From positions 2,106,001-2,170,000 of the forward strand of contig CP168152.1 of the NCBI GenBank assembly GCA_041545745.1: 64,000 nt of DNA. The letters run 5' to 3'. The position numbers were made by a program, and so were the translations under genes. This DNA is from Stenotrophomonas indicatrix. GTDB taxonomy: Bacteria > Pseudomonadota > Gammaproteobacteria > Xanthomonadales > Xanthomonadaceae. Position 1 is the first letter of the stretch. Every line of letters starts with the position of its first letter. Under the pieces are notes generated by a model. The model was not told where the DNA came from. It did no database searches and saw nothing but the letters and a program-made list of their open reading frames with translations. This document shows positions 43,076 through 52,690 of the stretch, piece by piece.

Positions 43076-44952
43076 CGGCGCACGGCTCCCAGGATGGTCT
43101 GGAACATGGAATCGGCGGTGGAGATCAGCTGCGAGGCGGCCTGGTAGGCCTGTTGCAGGCGCAGCATGTCGGCCGCCTCCTCATCGAGGTTGACGCCAGA
43201 CACTTCGTCACGCGCTGCCTGTGCCTGGTCGGCGATCACCTGCTGCGCCCCCAGCGAATACTCCGCCGAACGCGCTGCCGCACCGACCTGGGTGGTCAGC
43301 CCGCCCAATGCGCCGCCCAGCGTCACCGTGCCAGCGTTGAACGCCTTTGCCGATTCCACCTTGGACAGCTTGGTGGCATTGCTGTTGTCCGACGAGCCGG
43401 CCGGGGTCGGGGTGATGTTGAAGGTGTCGCCATTCTTCGGCACGCCATCGAGCACGAAGCTCCAGCCGTTGGCGCTGATGGTCTGCCCGGGCGTGTAGGT
43501 CTGCGGCGGGCCACCATCGATGGTGTAGGTGGTGGCCGAGGTGAACACGATGGCGGCAGGATTGCGCAGGTTGGCGTTGGCCGAGTCGGTCACCGTCACG
43601 CCGCTCAGTTTGCCGGTACCGGTGTTGGCCAGTGCCGCCGCACCCTTGATCGCGGCAGCCGCGGCAATGCGCGACGGATCGGTGATCGCCATCTCCAGGC
43701 TGCCGGCGACGCCGGCCGTCGGCTGCAGCAGGAAGCGATCGTTGGTTGCCGGGGTACCACCGACCACCAGCTTCACGCCGTTGATGAGCAACGGGTCAGC
43801 AGCGGTACCGGTGCCGGTCAGCGGCACGCTGGCGCCGGTATCGGCGCGGCTGGCGGCCCAGTTGCTGCCATCGAACTTGAGCACGATGTTCTGCGCTTCC
43901 AGCTTGCCGAGGTCGCCGTAGCTGGCGGTGATCGCGCCGGTGCCGGTGTTGCCGGCATTGCCGGTGACACGCGGCGTGCCGATGTTGAAGAAGTCGCCGC
44001 CCATCTGTCCGTACAGATCGACGCCCTGGCGATGGGTGCTGTTGAACGTCTCGGCCAGGCCCACAGCCAGCTTGCCCAGTTCGGCCTGGGCCGGGGTCAG
44101 CACGGTGTCGCGGAACTCGAGCAGGCCGCCGATCTGGCCGCCCACGGCCTTCGGGTCCAGGGTGATGGTGCCACCCTGGGTCTGCAGCGCCAGCTGCAGG
44201 CGCTCGGGCTGGTACGGGTCGGCCACCGTGGTGACCTTCGATGCGGTGGTGCCCACCACCAGCGCCTGGCCGCCGGCGGTGTAGACGTTCATGATGCCGC
44301 CGTCCTGGATCACCGCGGTGCCGCCGGTGTAGCCCACCAGCTGCGAGATCAGCTGGTCGCGGCGGTCCAGCAGGTCGGGTGCGGCGTTGGCGATGTTGGT
44401 GCCGATGGCGCCATTGATCTGCGCGATCTCCGACGCCAGCCGGTTGACTTCGGTGGCACCGGCCATCAATCCATTGTTGACCTCGCCATTGAGGTTGTTC
44501 AGGTGGGTGTTGAGCTGGCTGAAGCGGTTGGCCAGCGCCTTGCCACCATCAAGCATGTTCTGCCGGTCGGCAGTGCCGGCCGCGTTGGAGGACAGGCCGC
44601 TGACGGTATCGAAGAAGTTCGACCAGACCCCGGCCACGTTGGTGGCCGCGTCGGAGAACAGGGCGTTGACCCGGTCGGCCATGCCCGAAAGCTGCTTCAG
44701 GCGTGCCAGTTCGCCGCCGCTGTCGAGCAGGCGCGAGATCGCCAGCTGGTCGGCGGCGCGGCGGATGTCGACGATGCGCGTGCCGTTGCCAACGTCGCCG
44801 TAGCCGTAGTTCTGCGGGGTGGCAGTGGCGAAGTCGACCTTCTGCCGGCTGTAGCCGGGGGTGTTGAGGTTGGCCACGTTGTGGCTGGTGGTGGCCAACG
44901 CACGCTGGAAGGCGAGCAGGGCACTGGTACCGGTGGAAAGCACGCTGGACAT
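43072..44952 (-). CDS. flgK: Hook-filament junction protein FlgK (HAP1)
   Basis: 626 residues from ATG 44952 (MSSVLSTGTSALLAFQRALA), with GAGGAA four bases upstream; the longer reading would use TTG. The rod/hook motif ATTSHNVANLNTPGYSRQKV is near the N-terminus and the C-terminus ends in a hydrophobic helical tail (VNLDEEAADMLRLQQAYQAA). FlgN is the expected chaperone. Confidence 0.95.
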   Translation of the reverse strand: MSSVLSTGTSALLAFQRALATTSHNVANLNTPGYSRQKVDFATATPQNYGYGDVGNGTRIVDIRRAADQLAISRLLDSGGELARLKQLSGMADRVNALFSDAATNVAGVWSNFFDTVSGLSSNAAGTADRQNMLDGGKALANRFSQLNTHLNNLNGEVNNGLMAGATEVNRLASEIAQINGAIGTNIANAAPDLLDRRDQLISQLVGYTGGTAVIQDGGIMNVYTAGGQALVVGTTASKVTTVADPYQPERLQLALQTQGGTITLDPKAVGGQIGGLLEFRDTVLTPAQAELGKLAVGLAETFNSTHRQGVDLYGQMGGDFFNIGTPRVTGNAGNTGTGAITASYGDLGKLEAQNIVLKFDGSNWAASRADTGASVPLTGTGTAADPLLINGVKLVVGGTPATNDRFLLQPTAGVAGSLEMAITDPSRIAAAAAIKGAAALANTGTGKLSGVTVTDSANANLRNPAAIVFTSATTYTIDGGPPQTYTPGQTISANGWSFVLDGVPKNGDTFNITPTPAGSSDNSNATKLSKVESAKAFNAGTVTLGGALGGLTTQVGAAARSAEYSLGAQQVIADQAQAARDEVSGVNLDEEAADMLRLQQAYQAASQLISTADSMFQTILGAVRR

Positions 44953-44960
44953 GGGGTTCC

Positions 44961-46154
44961 TCAACGACGGGTGATACCCAGCGCCGCGGTTGCGGTGCTG
45001 GCGAAGGTCTGACCGATGCGTGAGCCGGCGTCGGCCACGGCGGCCACGGCGCGCTCGATGGTCGGGCCGCCGGCGATCGCGGCGATCTTGGCCGCGTAGC
45101 GCGGATCGGTGGCATAGCCGGCGCGTTGCAGGCCGCGCGCGAAGCCCTGTACATCGGTGCCGGCCTGCAGCGCCTGCTGGTAGCGCGGGCTGGTCTTCAG
45201 CAGGCGCACGTAGTCGGCAAAGCTCTCTGCGGGCGAGGTGTAAGCGCGGAAGCTGGCGGTCTCGTTGCGGCGCACGCCATCGACATATTCATGGGTGCCG
45301 GCAGTGGCGCTCTGGCCCTTCCAGCCGGTGGCCTTGATGCCGAACAGGTTGTGCGAGGTGCTGCCGTCGGCATGCTTGATCTGGCGCTTGCCCCAGCCGG
45401 TTTCCAGCGCGGCCTGGGCCACCAGGGCGCGGGCGTCCACGCCCAGTTCCTTGGCCGCGCTCTGCGCGTGCTGCCAGATGCTGGCGACGAAGCCTTCAGG
45501 TGTATGCGCGCCCAACTGGGCGACGGCGGTGCGGGTGGCCAGTGCATCGGCCGGGGTGCCGCTGCTGCCGCGGTTGCTGGCGGTCGGCGCCCACTGGTCG
45601 CTGGCAGCGGCCCAATCGGCGCCAGCGATGGCACCGGCATAGGGGTCGTCGGTGCCCAGCGAGCGGTGCATGCCGCTGCTTTCCCGGCCTGCAATCAGGT
45701 CCAGCGCCTGCTCCATCGGGGCGACGGAGGACTGCGCGCCCTCCTGCACACCGGCCGCCATCTGCTGCAGCATGCGCACGGCCTGGCCGGCGTCCTGCAG
45801 CGGCAGCGACGGCGCGGCCGGTGCGTTTAACTGGTAGGCGCGGCTGGCCTTGGCCGGGTCCACCCGGGTATCCAGCGCCGGGCCATCGGCCTGCGCGCCG
45901 GACAGCTGGCGGGTGATCATGCTCGACAGGCCCAGCCCCTTGCCGCGGGTCATCGCCTCGGCGATCTTCTGGTCGTACATCTCCCGGAACATCTTGTTTT
46001 CACCCGGGAACAGCGAATCGCCGAAGCTGGCGTCACGCATGCTCTTGACCAGCATCTGCGCGAACTGGCCTTCAAGCTGGCGCGCGACCTTGTCGATCTT
46101 GGCCGGGTCGTTCTGCTGGGCCGGGCTCAGTTCGAATGCGGGAGTGATGCGCAT
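44961..46154 (-). CDS. flgJ: Flagellar rod cap and peptidoglycan hydrolase FlgJ
   Basis: 397 residues in two parts. The N-terminal rod-binding domain is at 1-100 (KIDKVARQLEGQFAQMLVKSMRDASF). The C-terminal glucosaminidase domain starts at about 215 (ALVAQAALETGWGKR, HNLFGIKATGWKG), with the catalytic Glu in ALETGWG. It caps the rod and opens the wall for it. It begins one base after flgI. Confidence 0.95.
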   Translation of the reverse strand: MRITPAFELSPAQQNDPAKIDKVARQLEGQFAQMLVKSMRDASFGDSLFPGENKMFREMYDQKIAEAMTRGKGLGLSSMITRQLSGAQADGPALDTRVDPAKASRAYQLNAPAAPSLPLQDAGQAVRMLQQMAAGVQEGAQSSVAPMEQALDLIAGRESSGMHRSLGTDDPYAGAIAGADWAAASDQWAPTASNRGSSGTPADALATRTAVAQLGAHTPEGFVASIWQHAQSAAKELGVDARALVAQAALETGWGKRQIKHADGSTSHNLFGIKATGWKGQSATAGTHEYVDGVRRNETASFRAYTSPAESFADYVRLLKTSPRYQQALQAGTDVQGFARGLQRAGYATDPRYAAKIAAIAGGPTIERAVAAVADAGSRIGQTFASTATAALGITRR

Positions 46155-46155
46155 G

Positions 46156-47382
46156 TCAGATCACCTCGAGCTCGGCGCTCAGGGCGCCGGCCTGCTTCAG
46201 TGCTTCCAGGATCGCGATCAGGTCACCCGGTGCCGCGCCAACGGCGTTCACCGCATGCACGATCTCGTCCAGGGAGGTGCCGCCGTTGAACTTGAACATG
46301 CGGCTGCCATCGTTGGTGGCGGTGATGGTCGACTGCGGGGTGGCCACGGTCTGGCCACCGGCAAAGGCGTTGGGCTGGCTGACGTTGGTGTTTTCCTGGA
46401 TGGTCACCGTCAAGGAGCCATGCGAGATCGCGGCCGGCCCGACCCGCACCTGCTGGCCGATGACCACGGTGCCGGTACGCGAGTTGACCACCACCTTGGC
46501 CGGTGCGGCGCCCGGGGTCAGTTCCAGGTTTTCGATACGGGCCAGCAGGCCGATGCGCGCACCGGCATCGGTGGGCGCACGCACGGCAACCGTGCCACCG
46601 TCCACGGCGCGGGCCGAGCCCTCGCCGAAGGCATTGTTGAGTGCGCCCACCATCCGCGAGATGGTGGTGAAGTCGCTGTTGTGCAGGTTCAGGGTGATCT
46701 CGCCGCTGGCGCCGAACACATCGGGCAGGGCGCGTTCAACGGTCGCACCGTTGGGAATGCGGCCGACGCTGGGCACGTTCACCGAGACGCGCGAACCGTC
46801 CTTGCCCTGGGCGCCGAAGCCGCCGACGATCAGGTTGCCCTGGGCGATCGCATAGACCTGGCCATCGGCACCGCGCAACGGCGCCATCAGCAGCGAGCCG
46901 CCGCGCAGCGACACGGCGTTGCCGATCGAGGACACGGTGATGTCGATCGGCTGGCCGGGCTTGGCGAACGGTGGCAGCTCGGCATGGATCGCCACGGCTG
47001 CAACGTTCTTGAGCTGAGGGTTGACGTTGGCCGGCACGTTGACGCCGAGCTCGCCCAGCAGGTTCTTCAGGCTCTGGACGGTGAAGGGCGCCTGGCTGGT
47101 GCGGTCACCGCTGCCATCGAGGCCGACCACCAGGCCGTAACCCACCAGTGCATTGCCACGCACGCCACCCACCTGGGCCAGGTCCTTGATGCGCTCGGCG
47201 CTGGCCGGGGCCACCACCGCGAAGATCATGAACACGCCACAGTAGAGCGACGCCGCGCCCCATGACCGACGTGCGCCGGTTGGAAGAACGCGTCGCCACG
47301 CGCCCGTGACCGGCCGCGCCGACTCGGGGCGTGATTTATTGCGTCGCTGCCAGGAAGAAGAGAAGAAGAGTTTCATGGCCAT
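46156..47382 (-). CDS. flgI: Flagellar P-ring protein FlgI
   Basis: 408 residues by the ATG at 47382 (a second ATG two codons later). The mature part begins [21 protein letters not shown] and runs to the conserved end ([39 protein letters not shown]). Odd: the hydrophobic signal core ([17 protein letters not shown]) comes only after about 40 mostly basic residues, far longer than a normal signal peptide. No better start is visible closer to it. The P ring surrounds the rod at the peptidoglycan. Confidence 0.9.
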   Translation of the reverse strand: MAMKLFFSSSWQRRNKSRPESARPVTGAWRRVLPTGARRSWGAASLYCGVFMIFAVVAPASAERIKDLAQVGGVRGNALVGYGLVVGLDGSGDRTSQAPFTVQSLKNLLGELGVNVPANVNPQLKNVAAVAIHAELPPFAKPGQPIDITVSSIGNAVSLRGGSLLMAPLRGADGQVYAIAQGNLIVGGFGAQGKDGSRVSVNVPSVGRIPNGATVERALPDVFGASGEITLNLHNSDFTTISRMVGALNNAFGEGSARAVDGGTVAVRAPTDAGARIGLLARIENLELTPGAAPAKVVVNSRTGTVVIGQQVRVGPAAISHGSLTVTIQENTNVSQPNAFAGGQTVATPQSTITATNDGSRMFKFNGGTSLDEIVHAVNAVGAAPGDLIAILEALKQAGALSAELEVI

Positions 47383-47384
47383 AC

Positions 47385-48077
47385 TCAGAACGGCGTCAGG
47401 CCGGAGTTGAAGAAGCGGCTCAGCCAACCCATCGCGTTGGACTGCGCAACAGGGCCGCGGCCGCCATAGACGATGCGCGCTTCGGCCACGCGGCTGGAGG
47501 GCACGGTGTTGTCCGCGCTGATGTCGCCGGGGCGCACGATGCCCTGTACCTGCACCAGCTCATCACCCTGGTTCAGGCGCAGGTTCTTCTGCCCCTGCAC
47601 CACCAGGTTGCCGTTGGGCAGGCGCTGCACCACCGTCACGGTCACGTTGCCCTGCAGGCGGTTGCTCTGCGCGCTGTTGCCCTTGCCGGTGAAGTCACGC
47701 GCGCCCTTGGCCGTTGCACTCAGGATGTCCTTGCCGCCCAGGGTGACCGGTGCACCGAAAATCGACGGCGTGCCGAGGCTCAGGTTCGATTCCTTGTTGG
47801 TGGCGGTGTTGGCGCTGGTCTGTGCGGTGGTGTTTTCCAGCAGGGTGATGGTCAACAGGTCGCCGACATCGCGCGCACGGCGGTCCGAATACAGCTGCAG
47901 GGTCGGGCCGGCGGCGTAGATCGCGCCTGCGGTCGGTTCGGCCTGCGGTGGCATGATCGGCTGCAACGGCGCCATCGTCGGATAGGGGCGCACGTCGCCA
48001 GCGATCACGCAGCCACCGAGCAGGGCAGCCACGGCGCAGGCGAGGGCAGTACGGGCGAAGGAAGAAAGGGGCGACAT
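47385..48077 (-). CDS. flgH: Flagellar L-ring lipoprotein FlgH
   Basis: 230 residues with a lipoprotein signal ending in the lipobox LLGGC at about residue 23, then the FlgH core ([54 protein letters not shown]). The L ring forms the bushing in the outer membrane. It is followed by flgI after two bases. Confidence 0.95.
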   Translation of the reverse strand: MSPLSSFARTALACAVAALLGGCVIAGDVRPYPTMAPLQPIMPPQAEPTAGAIYAAGPTLQLYSDRRARDVGDLLTITLLENTTAQTSANTATNKESNLSLGTPSIFGAPVTLGGKDILSATAKGARDFTGKGNSAQSNRLQGNVTVTVVQRLPNGNLVVQGQKNLRLNQGDELVQVQGIVRPGDISADNTVPSSRVAEARIVYGGRGPVAQSNAMGWLSRFFNSGLTPF

Positions 48078-48099
48078 GGCAGTTTCCCGGTGAGGGCGG

Positions 48100-48885
48100 T
48101 CAGAGCTTGTTGCTGAGGTAACCGAGCATCGAGTCGGTGGTCGAGATCGCCTTGGCGTTCATTTCGTAGGCGCGCTGGGTTTCGATCATCGACACCAGCT
48201 CCTCCACCACGTTGACGTTGCTGCCTTCCAGCGCACCCTGCACCACGGTGCCCAGGCCGTTCAGGCCAGGATTGCCGTTCTGTGCCGGGCCAGAAGCCGT
48301 GGTCTCCAGGAACAGGTTTTCACCGCGTGCCTGCAGGCCCGCCGGATTGACGAAGTCGGTAAGGGTCAACGCACCCACTTCCACCGATGCCGCACCGTCA
48401 GCCATCTTCACGCTGATGGTGCCATCGGTACCGATGGTCACCGACTGCGCGCCTTCGGGAATCTGGATGCCCGGCTGCACCGGGTAGCCGCTGTTGGTGA
48501 CCAGCTCGCTGTCCTGGTTGATCTTGAACGAGCCGTCGCGGGTGTAGGCCGAGCTGCCGTCGGGCATCTGCACTTCGAAGAAGCCGCGGCCGTTGACCAT
48601 CACGTCAAGCGCGCGGCCGGTCTGCTGCTGGCTGCCCTGCTCGAAGTTCTTGGCGGTGGCCACCACGCGCACGCCGGTGCCGATCTGCAGGCCGGTGGGC
48701 AGCTGGGTCTGTGCCGAAGAGGAGCCACCGGGCTGGCGCACCTGCTGGTACAACAGGTCCTCGAAGCTGGCGCGGTCCTGCTTGAAGCCGGTGGTGTTGG
48801 TGTTGGCGAGGTTGTTGGAAACCACCGACATGCGCATCTGCTGCGCATCCAGTCCGGTTTTCGCGATCCACAATGCCTGGTTCAT
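48100..48885 (-). CDS. flgG: Distal rod protein FlgG
   Basis: 261 residues from ATG 48885 (MNQALWIAKTGLDAQQ). Carries the rod/hook N-motif (SNNLANTNTTGFKQDRASFEDL) and the C-terminal helix (NVNVVEELVSMIETQRAYEMNAKAI). It forms the long outer rod. It has its own sigma-54 promoter, so flgGHIJKL can be made apart from flgBCDEF. Confidence 0.96.
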   Translation of the reverse strand: MNQALWIAKTGLDAQQMRMSVVSNNLANTNTTGFKQDRASFEDLLYQQVRQPGGSSSAQTQLPTGLQIGTGVRVVATAKNFEQGSQQQTGRALDVMVNGRGFFEVQMPDGSSAYTRDGSFKINQDSELVTNSGYPVQPGIQIPEGAQSVTIGTDGTISVKMADGAASVEVGALTLTDFVNPAGLQARGENLFLETTASGPAQNGNPGLNGLGTVVQGALEGSNVNVVEELVSMIETQRAYEMNAKAISTTDSMLGYLSNKL

Positions 48886-48942
48886 CTTCGGAGTCCTGTC
48901 TGGGTGAAGCCGGCCGCGCGGTGCGGCCCATGGGGGAGGGGG

Positions 48943-48959
48943 TGCAAGCGGCGTGCCAG
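48943..48959 (-). promoter_or_regulatory. Sigma-54 promoter before flgG
   Basis: Minus strand CTGGCACGCCGCTTGCA, a perfect match to TGGCACG-N4-TTGCA with GG-N10-GC spacing, 58 bases before the flgG ATG. A GC-rich hairpin at about 48960-48980 follows the flgF stop and may end the upstream transcript. Confidence 0.9.
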
Positions 48960-48988
48960 CACCGGCACAGGCCGGTGCCGGAATTCCG

Positions 48989-49738
48989 TCAGCTGCCCAG
49001 GCGCAACAGGCTGTTGGCGCTGCGCGCGTTGTCATCGCCGTGCTTGATCACCTGCACCTGCATTTCGTACTGGCGCTGCAGCTGGATCATCTGCACCAGC
49101 GCACCGGCGGCATCGACGTTGCTGCCTTCCAGCTGGCCGCTGTGCACCGCCGTGCCCTGCGCCTGGGCGAACGGCTGCAGCGGATCGGTATTGCGGAACA
49201 GGCCATCCAGGCCGCGTTCGAGGCGATCATCCGGCGCCTGCACCACCTTGATCCGGCCGATCATCGCCATCGTCTGCGGGCCTTCGCCCTGCGGGATGAT
49301 CGAGATCGTGCCGTCGTTGCCGATCTCCATCGCCTGGTAGGGCGGAATCGCGATCGGGTTGTTGTTGTCGTCCAGCACCGGGCGGCCGCTGGAGGTCACC
49401 AGTTGGCCGTTCGGGGTCACCGACAGCGCGGCGCCACGGGTGTACGCCTCGCTGCCATCGGTGGACTGCACGGCAAGCCAGGTGCCGGTCTGCAATGACA
49501 GGTCCAGCGGCTTGCCGGTGATGTGCTGCGCGCCGGCCGTGCGGTTGAAGCCCGCATCGACGTGCAGTGCATCCACCCGCGAGGCAAAGCCCGGGCCACG
49601 GATCGGGAAGGCTTCGGTATTGGCCAGCGCTTCCTTGAAGCCGGGGGTGTCCGAGTTGGCGAGGTTGTGGCTGAGCGTTCCCTGCGCCTGCAGGGAGGCG
49701 CGGGCACCGGTCATCGCCACGTAAAGGGCTTTATCCAT
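48989..49738 (-). CDS. flgF: Proximal rod protein FlgF
   Basis: 249 residues, MDKALYVAMTGARASLQAQG, with the rod motif LSHNLANSDTPGFKEALAN and the C-terminal helix VDAAGALVQMIQLQRQYEMQ. A component of the proximal rod in the periplasm. It starts 32 bases after flgE with no separate promoter. Confidence 0.95.
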   Translation of the reverse strand: MDKALYVAMTGARASLQAQGTLSHNLANSDTPGFKEALANTEAFPIRGPGFASRVDALHVDAGFNRTAGAQHITGKPLDLSLQTGTWLAVQSTDGSEAYTRGAALSVTPNGQLVTSSGRPVLDDNNNPIAIPPYQAMEIGNDGTISIIPQGEGPQTMAMIGRIKVVQAPDDRLERGLDGLFRNTDPLQPFAQAQGTAVHSGQLEGSNVDAAGALVQMIQLQRQYEMQVQVIKHGDDNARSANSLLRLGS

Positions 49739-49770
49739 GCGGGGAGTTCCGTGACAGGGTCAGCAGGTCA

Positions 49771-50994
49771 TCAACGGATGTTGATGACGGTCTGGGTGAT
49801 CTGGTCCTGGGTCGTGATCATCTGCGCGTTGGCCTGGAAGTTGCGCTGCGCGGTGATCATGTTGACCAGCTGTTCGGTCAGGTCGACGGTGGACGATTCC
49901 AGCGAACCGGCCTGGATCTTGCCGAGGTTGGAGGTGTCGGCGGCGCCGGTGCGCGGCGTGCCCGAATCGAAGGTCTCCACCCACAGGTTGTTGCCCTTCT
50001 GTTCCAGGCCCTGCGGATTGTTGAAGCTGGTCAGTGCAACCTGGCCCAGCGGCTTGTCGTCGCCGTTGGAATAGCGGGCGAACACCACGCCGGTTTCGGA
50101 AACGGTGATCTCGTTGAGCTTGCCGGCCGCGTAGCCATCCTGCTGGGTGTTGCGCAGGGCGAACTTCTCGCCGTACTGGGTCGAGCCGCTCACATCCAGC
50201 GTCATGTTCAACACGCCGGCGCCGGTGGTCGGGGTGAAGGTGCCCAGGCTGATCGTGCCGTTGGCCGGTGCGGTCAGCTTGCCGGCGTTGTCGAAGGTCA
50301 GCGGGGTCGGCGTGCCGGCCGGCTGGCCATCGACGTAGTTGTGCACCGTCCAGGCGTTGGTGGCCGCTTCCTTGACGAAGTAGGACACCTGGGTGTGGCT
50401 GACGCCCAGCGAGTCATACACGGTGATGCCACCGCTGGAGTGGCTGTAGCTGTTGGAATTGGTGGGGTCGAAGGTGGTCACCGTCGGCTGCTTGGCATTG
50501 CCCGGCAGGGTGAAACCAACCTTGACTTCGCTGGTCTGCTTGGGCGGGCTGTCGGTGGTCAGCAGCTGCAGGTCGACCAGGCGGCCGGCGTCGAAGTTGG
50601 TGCCGTCGGCGTTCGGTGCGAACACCTGCAGGCGTGCGCCCTGCGGGTTGACCACGTAGCCGGCGGCGTCGGTCTGGAAGTTGCCGGCGCGCGAATAGAC
50701 GCGTGCACCGTTCATGTTCATGGTGAAGAAGCCCTCACCGGAAATGGCCATGTCCAGGCTGCGGCCGGTCTGCTCGTTGTTGCCCTGGATGAACTGCTGG
50801 GCCACGTTGGAGACGCGCACACCCGAACCGATCGCGTTCTTGGACAGGCCGTAGCTGGTGGCGGCGAACAGGTCGGCGAACTCCGCACGCGACTGCTTGA
50901 AGCCGGTGGTGTTGACGTTGGCCACGTTGTTGGCGGTGACGCTCAGGTCCGAGTTGGCAGCGTTGATGCCGGACAGGGAAATGTTGAAGCCCAT
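49771..50994 (-). CDS. flgE: Flagellar hook protein FlgE
   Basis: 407 residues with the conserved beginning (MGFNISLSGINAANSDLSVT, NNVANVNTTGFKQSRAEFAD), Gly/Thr-rich central hook domains and the end STVDLTEQLVNMITAQRNFQ. It polymerises into the hook under the FlgD cap until FliK and FlhB stop it. Intergenic gap to flgD of 32 bases. Confidence 0.96.
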   Translation of the reverse strand: MGFNISLSGINAANSDLSVTANNVANVNTTGFKQSRAEFADLFAATSYGLSKNAIGSGVRVSNVAQQFIQGNNEQTGRSLDMAISGEGFFTMNMNGARVYSRAGNFQTDAAGYVVNPQGARLQVFAPNADGTNFDAGRLVDLQLLTTDSPPKQTSEVKVGFTLPGNAKQPTVTTFDPTNSNSYSHSSGGITVYDSLGVSHTQVSYFVKEAATNAWTVHNYVDGQPAGTPTPLTFDNAGKLTAPANGTISLGTFTPTTGAGVLNMTLDVSGSTQYGEKFALRNTQQDGYAAGKLNEITVSETGVVFARYSNGDDKPLGQVALTSFNNPQGLEQKGNNLWVETFDSGTPRTGAADTSNLGKIQAGSLESSTVDLTEQLVNMITAQRNFQANAQMITTQDQITQTVINIR

Positions 50995-51026
50995 GGAATG
51001 CTCCTGTTGGATGCGGTAGGTGCGGC

Positions 51027-51710
51027 TCAGCTGACGCGGAGCACGTAGTCGAGAGGGGCCGTGCCCAGGCCCTTGAGGTTCAGGTAGAGGCCATCGGAAC
51101 CGACGGTCACGCTTTCCACCGGTGCCTGCACGAAGGTTGAAAGCTTGGTGCTCTTGCCGGTGGTGTCGACGTGGTTGGCGACGATGTTGTACTTGCCCGG
51201 CTCCATGCGCTTGCCGTTGGCATCCTTGCCGTCCCAGGTGAACGCGGTCTCGCCGGCAGCCTTGGCTTCAACGCTGATCGAGGTGATCTTGGCGCCGTTG
51301 GCGTCGGTGACGTCCACGGTGACGATGCCGGCGGCAGGTGCGGCAACCGTGCCTTCCACCGAGCCTTCCTTCTCCAGCACCAGCTTTTCCGACGGCACCA
51401 GCACCTGGTGGCCGACGAGTGCTGCGCCACGCAGCACCTGGTCGCTGGCCATCGACTCCTGGAAGCCCTTCACCGACTTGTTCAGATCGGTGATGCCCTG
51501 CACGGTCGACATCTGCGCCATCTGCGAGACCATCTGCGTGTTGTCCATCGGCTTCAGCGGATCCTGGTGCTGCAGCTGCTCGGTCATCAGGCGCAGGAAA
51601 TCGGCCTGGTCCAGCGTGTTCTTCTTTTTGGTGGCGTTGCTGTTGGGGGCGTTCAGGCCGAGTGCGGCGTAGACGTCCTGGTTGCTCTGGTTGTTGACGG
51701 CAGTGGTCAT
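51027..51710 (-). CDS. flgD: Hook cap protein FlgD
   Basis: 227 residues. N-terminal FlgD motif (LDQADFLRLMTEQLQHQDPL, MVSQMAQMSTVQGI) followed by an Ig-like and a Tudor-like domain (FTWDGKDANGKRMEPGKYNI). It caps the growing hook and is not kept in the finished flagellum. Confidence 0.95.
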   Translation of the reverse strand: MTTAVNNQSNQDVYAALGLNAPNSNATKKKNTLDQADFLRLMTEQLQHQDPLKPMDNTQMVSQMAQMSTVQGITDLNKSVKGFQESMASDQVLRGAALVGHQVLVPSEKLVLEKEGSVEGTVAAPAAGIVTVDVTDANGAKITSISVEAKAAGETAFTWDGKDANGKRMEPGKYNIVANHVDTTGKSTKLSTFVQAPVESVTVGSDGLYLNLKGLGTAPLDYVLRVS

Positions 51711-51733
51711 GGCGGTGTCCGGTGCAGCGGGCC

Positions 51734-52141
51734 TCAGCGGCCCATGGTCAGGGTGGCCAGGGCCAGTTCCTTGGCGGTGGTCAACATCTCCACGCCGGCC
51801 TGGTAATTGCGCGAGGTGGAGATCAGGTTGACCATCTGCGCCACCGGATCGACGTCGGGCTGGTAGATGTAGCCATCGCCGTCGGCCAGCGGATGGCCCG
51901 GCTCGTAGCGCTTGATCGGCGCCGCGTTGCTCTGGGTGATTTCCTTGACCTGCACCGAGGTGATGTTCGGGTCGGTCTTGCTGGTCACCGCCTGGAAGAT
52001 CGGTTCCAGCGGCTTGTACACCGCGTCGGCCGAGCCGGCGATGCTGTCAGCGTTGGACAGGTTGGAGGCGATGGTGCTCATGCGCACCGACTGCGCCTGC
52101 AGCGCGGAGCCGGCGATATCGAAGATCGGCAGGTTGCTCAT
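51734..52141 (-). CDS. flgC: Proximal rod protein FlgC
   Basis: 135 residues, MSNLPIFDIAGSALQAQSVR, with the rod motif ASNLSNADSIAG and the C-terminal helix DPVAQMVNLISTSRNYQAGV. It follows flgB after three bases. Confidence 0.95.
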   Translation of the reverse strand: MSNLPIFDIAGSALQAQSVRMSTIASNLSNADSIAGSADAVYKPLEPIFQAVTSKTDPNITSVQVKEITQSNAAPIKRYEPGHPLADGDGYIYQPDVDPVAQMVNLISTSRNYQAGVEMLTTAKELALATLTMGR

Positions 52142-52144
52142 GGC

Positions 52145-52540
52145 TTATTGCCCCGTGATCGCGGTGAGCATGGAACGCACCTTGCTTTCGACGAAGCTCA
52201 GCGATGCGCGGTATTCCAGGGCGGCGCGGCCGTAGGCGGCGCGTTCGGCATCGGGGTCGACGGTGTTGCCGTCGATGCTGGGCTGTACGCCCTCGCGGGC
52301 CACCTGGAACGGGTTGAGGCCACTACCGATTTCGTAGTGCTGCTCGTTGGTGGTGGTCATCAGGCCGTTGGCATCGAGCCCCTGCGCATGGCGCAGGGCC
52401 GAATCGAAGTCCAGGTCCTGGGCCTTGTAGCCGGGGGTGTCGGCATTGCCGAGGTTGCTGGCGATCAGCTTCATGCGCTGTTCGCGCAACGGCATTGCCT
52501 GGGCATGGACGCCCAGGTAGTCGGTAATCAGGTTGCGCAC
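52145..52540 (-). CDS. flgB: Proximal rod protein FlgB
   Basis: 131 residues from the GTG at 52540 (read VRNLITDYLGVHAQAM), with GGGAG seven bases upstream. An open extension of seven codons is less like FlgB proteins. Contains SNLGNADTPGYKAQDLDFDS. First gene of the flg operon, 34 bases after a perfect sigma-54 site. Confidence 0.93.
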   Translation of the reverse strand: MRNLITDYLGVHAQAMPLREQRMKLIASNLGNADTPGYKAQDLDFDSALRHAQGLDANGLMTTTNEQHYEIGSGLNPFQVAREGVQPSIDGNTVDPDAERAAYGRAALEYRASLSFVESKVRSMLTAITGQ

Positions 52541-52573
52541 GGTGCACTCCCACGGGAACATTGCCCGGGAAGC

Positions 52574-52590
52574 TGCAAGCGGTGTGCCAA
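52574..52590 (-). promoter_or_regulatory. Sigma-54 promoter of the flgB operon
   Basis: Minus strand TTGGCACACCGCTTGCA, GG-N10-GC with complete TTGGCAC and TTGCA halves. It lies 34 bases before the flgB GTG. Confidence 0.9.
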
Positions 52591-52596
52591 AGGCGT

Positions 52597-52626
52597 GGGG
52601 TCAGATCCCCGCAGGGCTCTGACCCC
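52597..52626. repeat. Palindrome between cheV and flgB, inner copy
   Basis: GGGGTCAGA (52597-52605) pairs with TCTGACCCC (52618-52626). It resembles the neighbouring hairpin at 52650-52680 and may be a related repeat just upstream of the flgB promoter. Confidence 0.65.
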
Positions 52627-52649
52627 GAGGGTCACGCATTGCGATGTAT

Positions 52650-52680
52650 GGGGTCGGAGCCCCTTCGGGGGTCCGACCCC
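52650..52680 (-). terminator. Terminator hairpin of cheV
   Basis: GGGGTCGGA with TCCGACCCC, inside which CCCC and GGGG close a TTCG loop. It is ten bases beyond the cheV stop. The stem is long and stable; no T-run is present. Confidence 0.75.
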
Positions 52681-52690
52681 ACGGGCGGCC

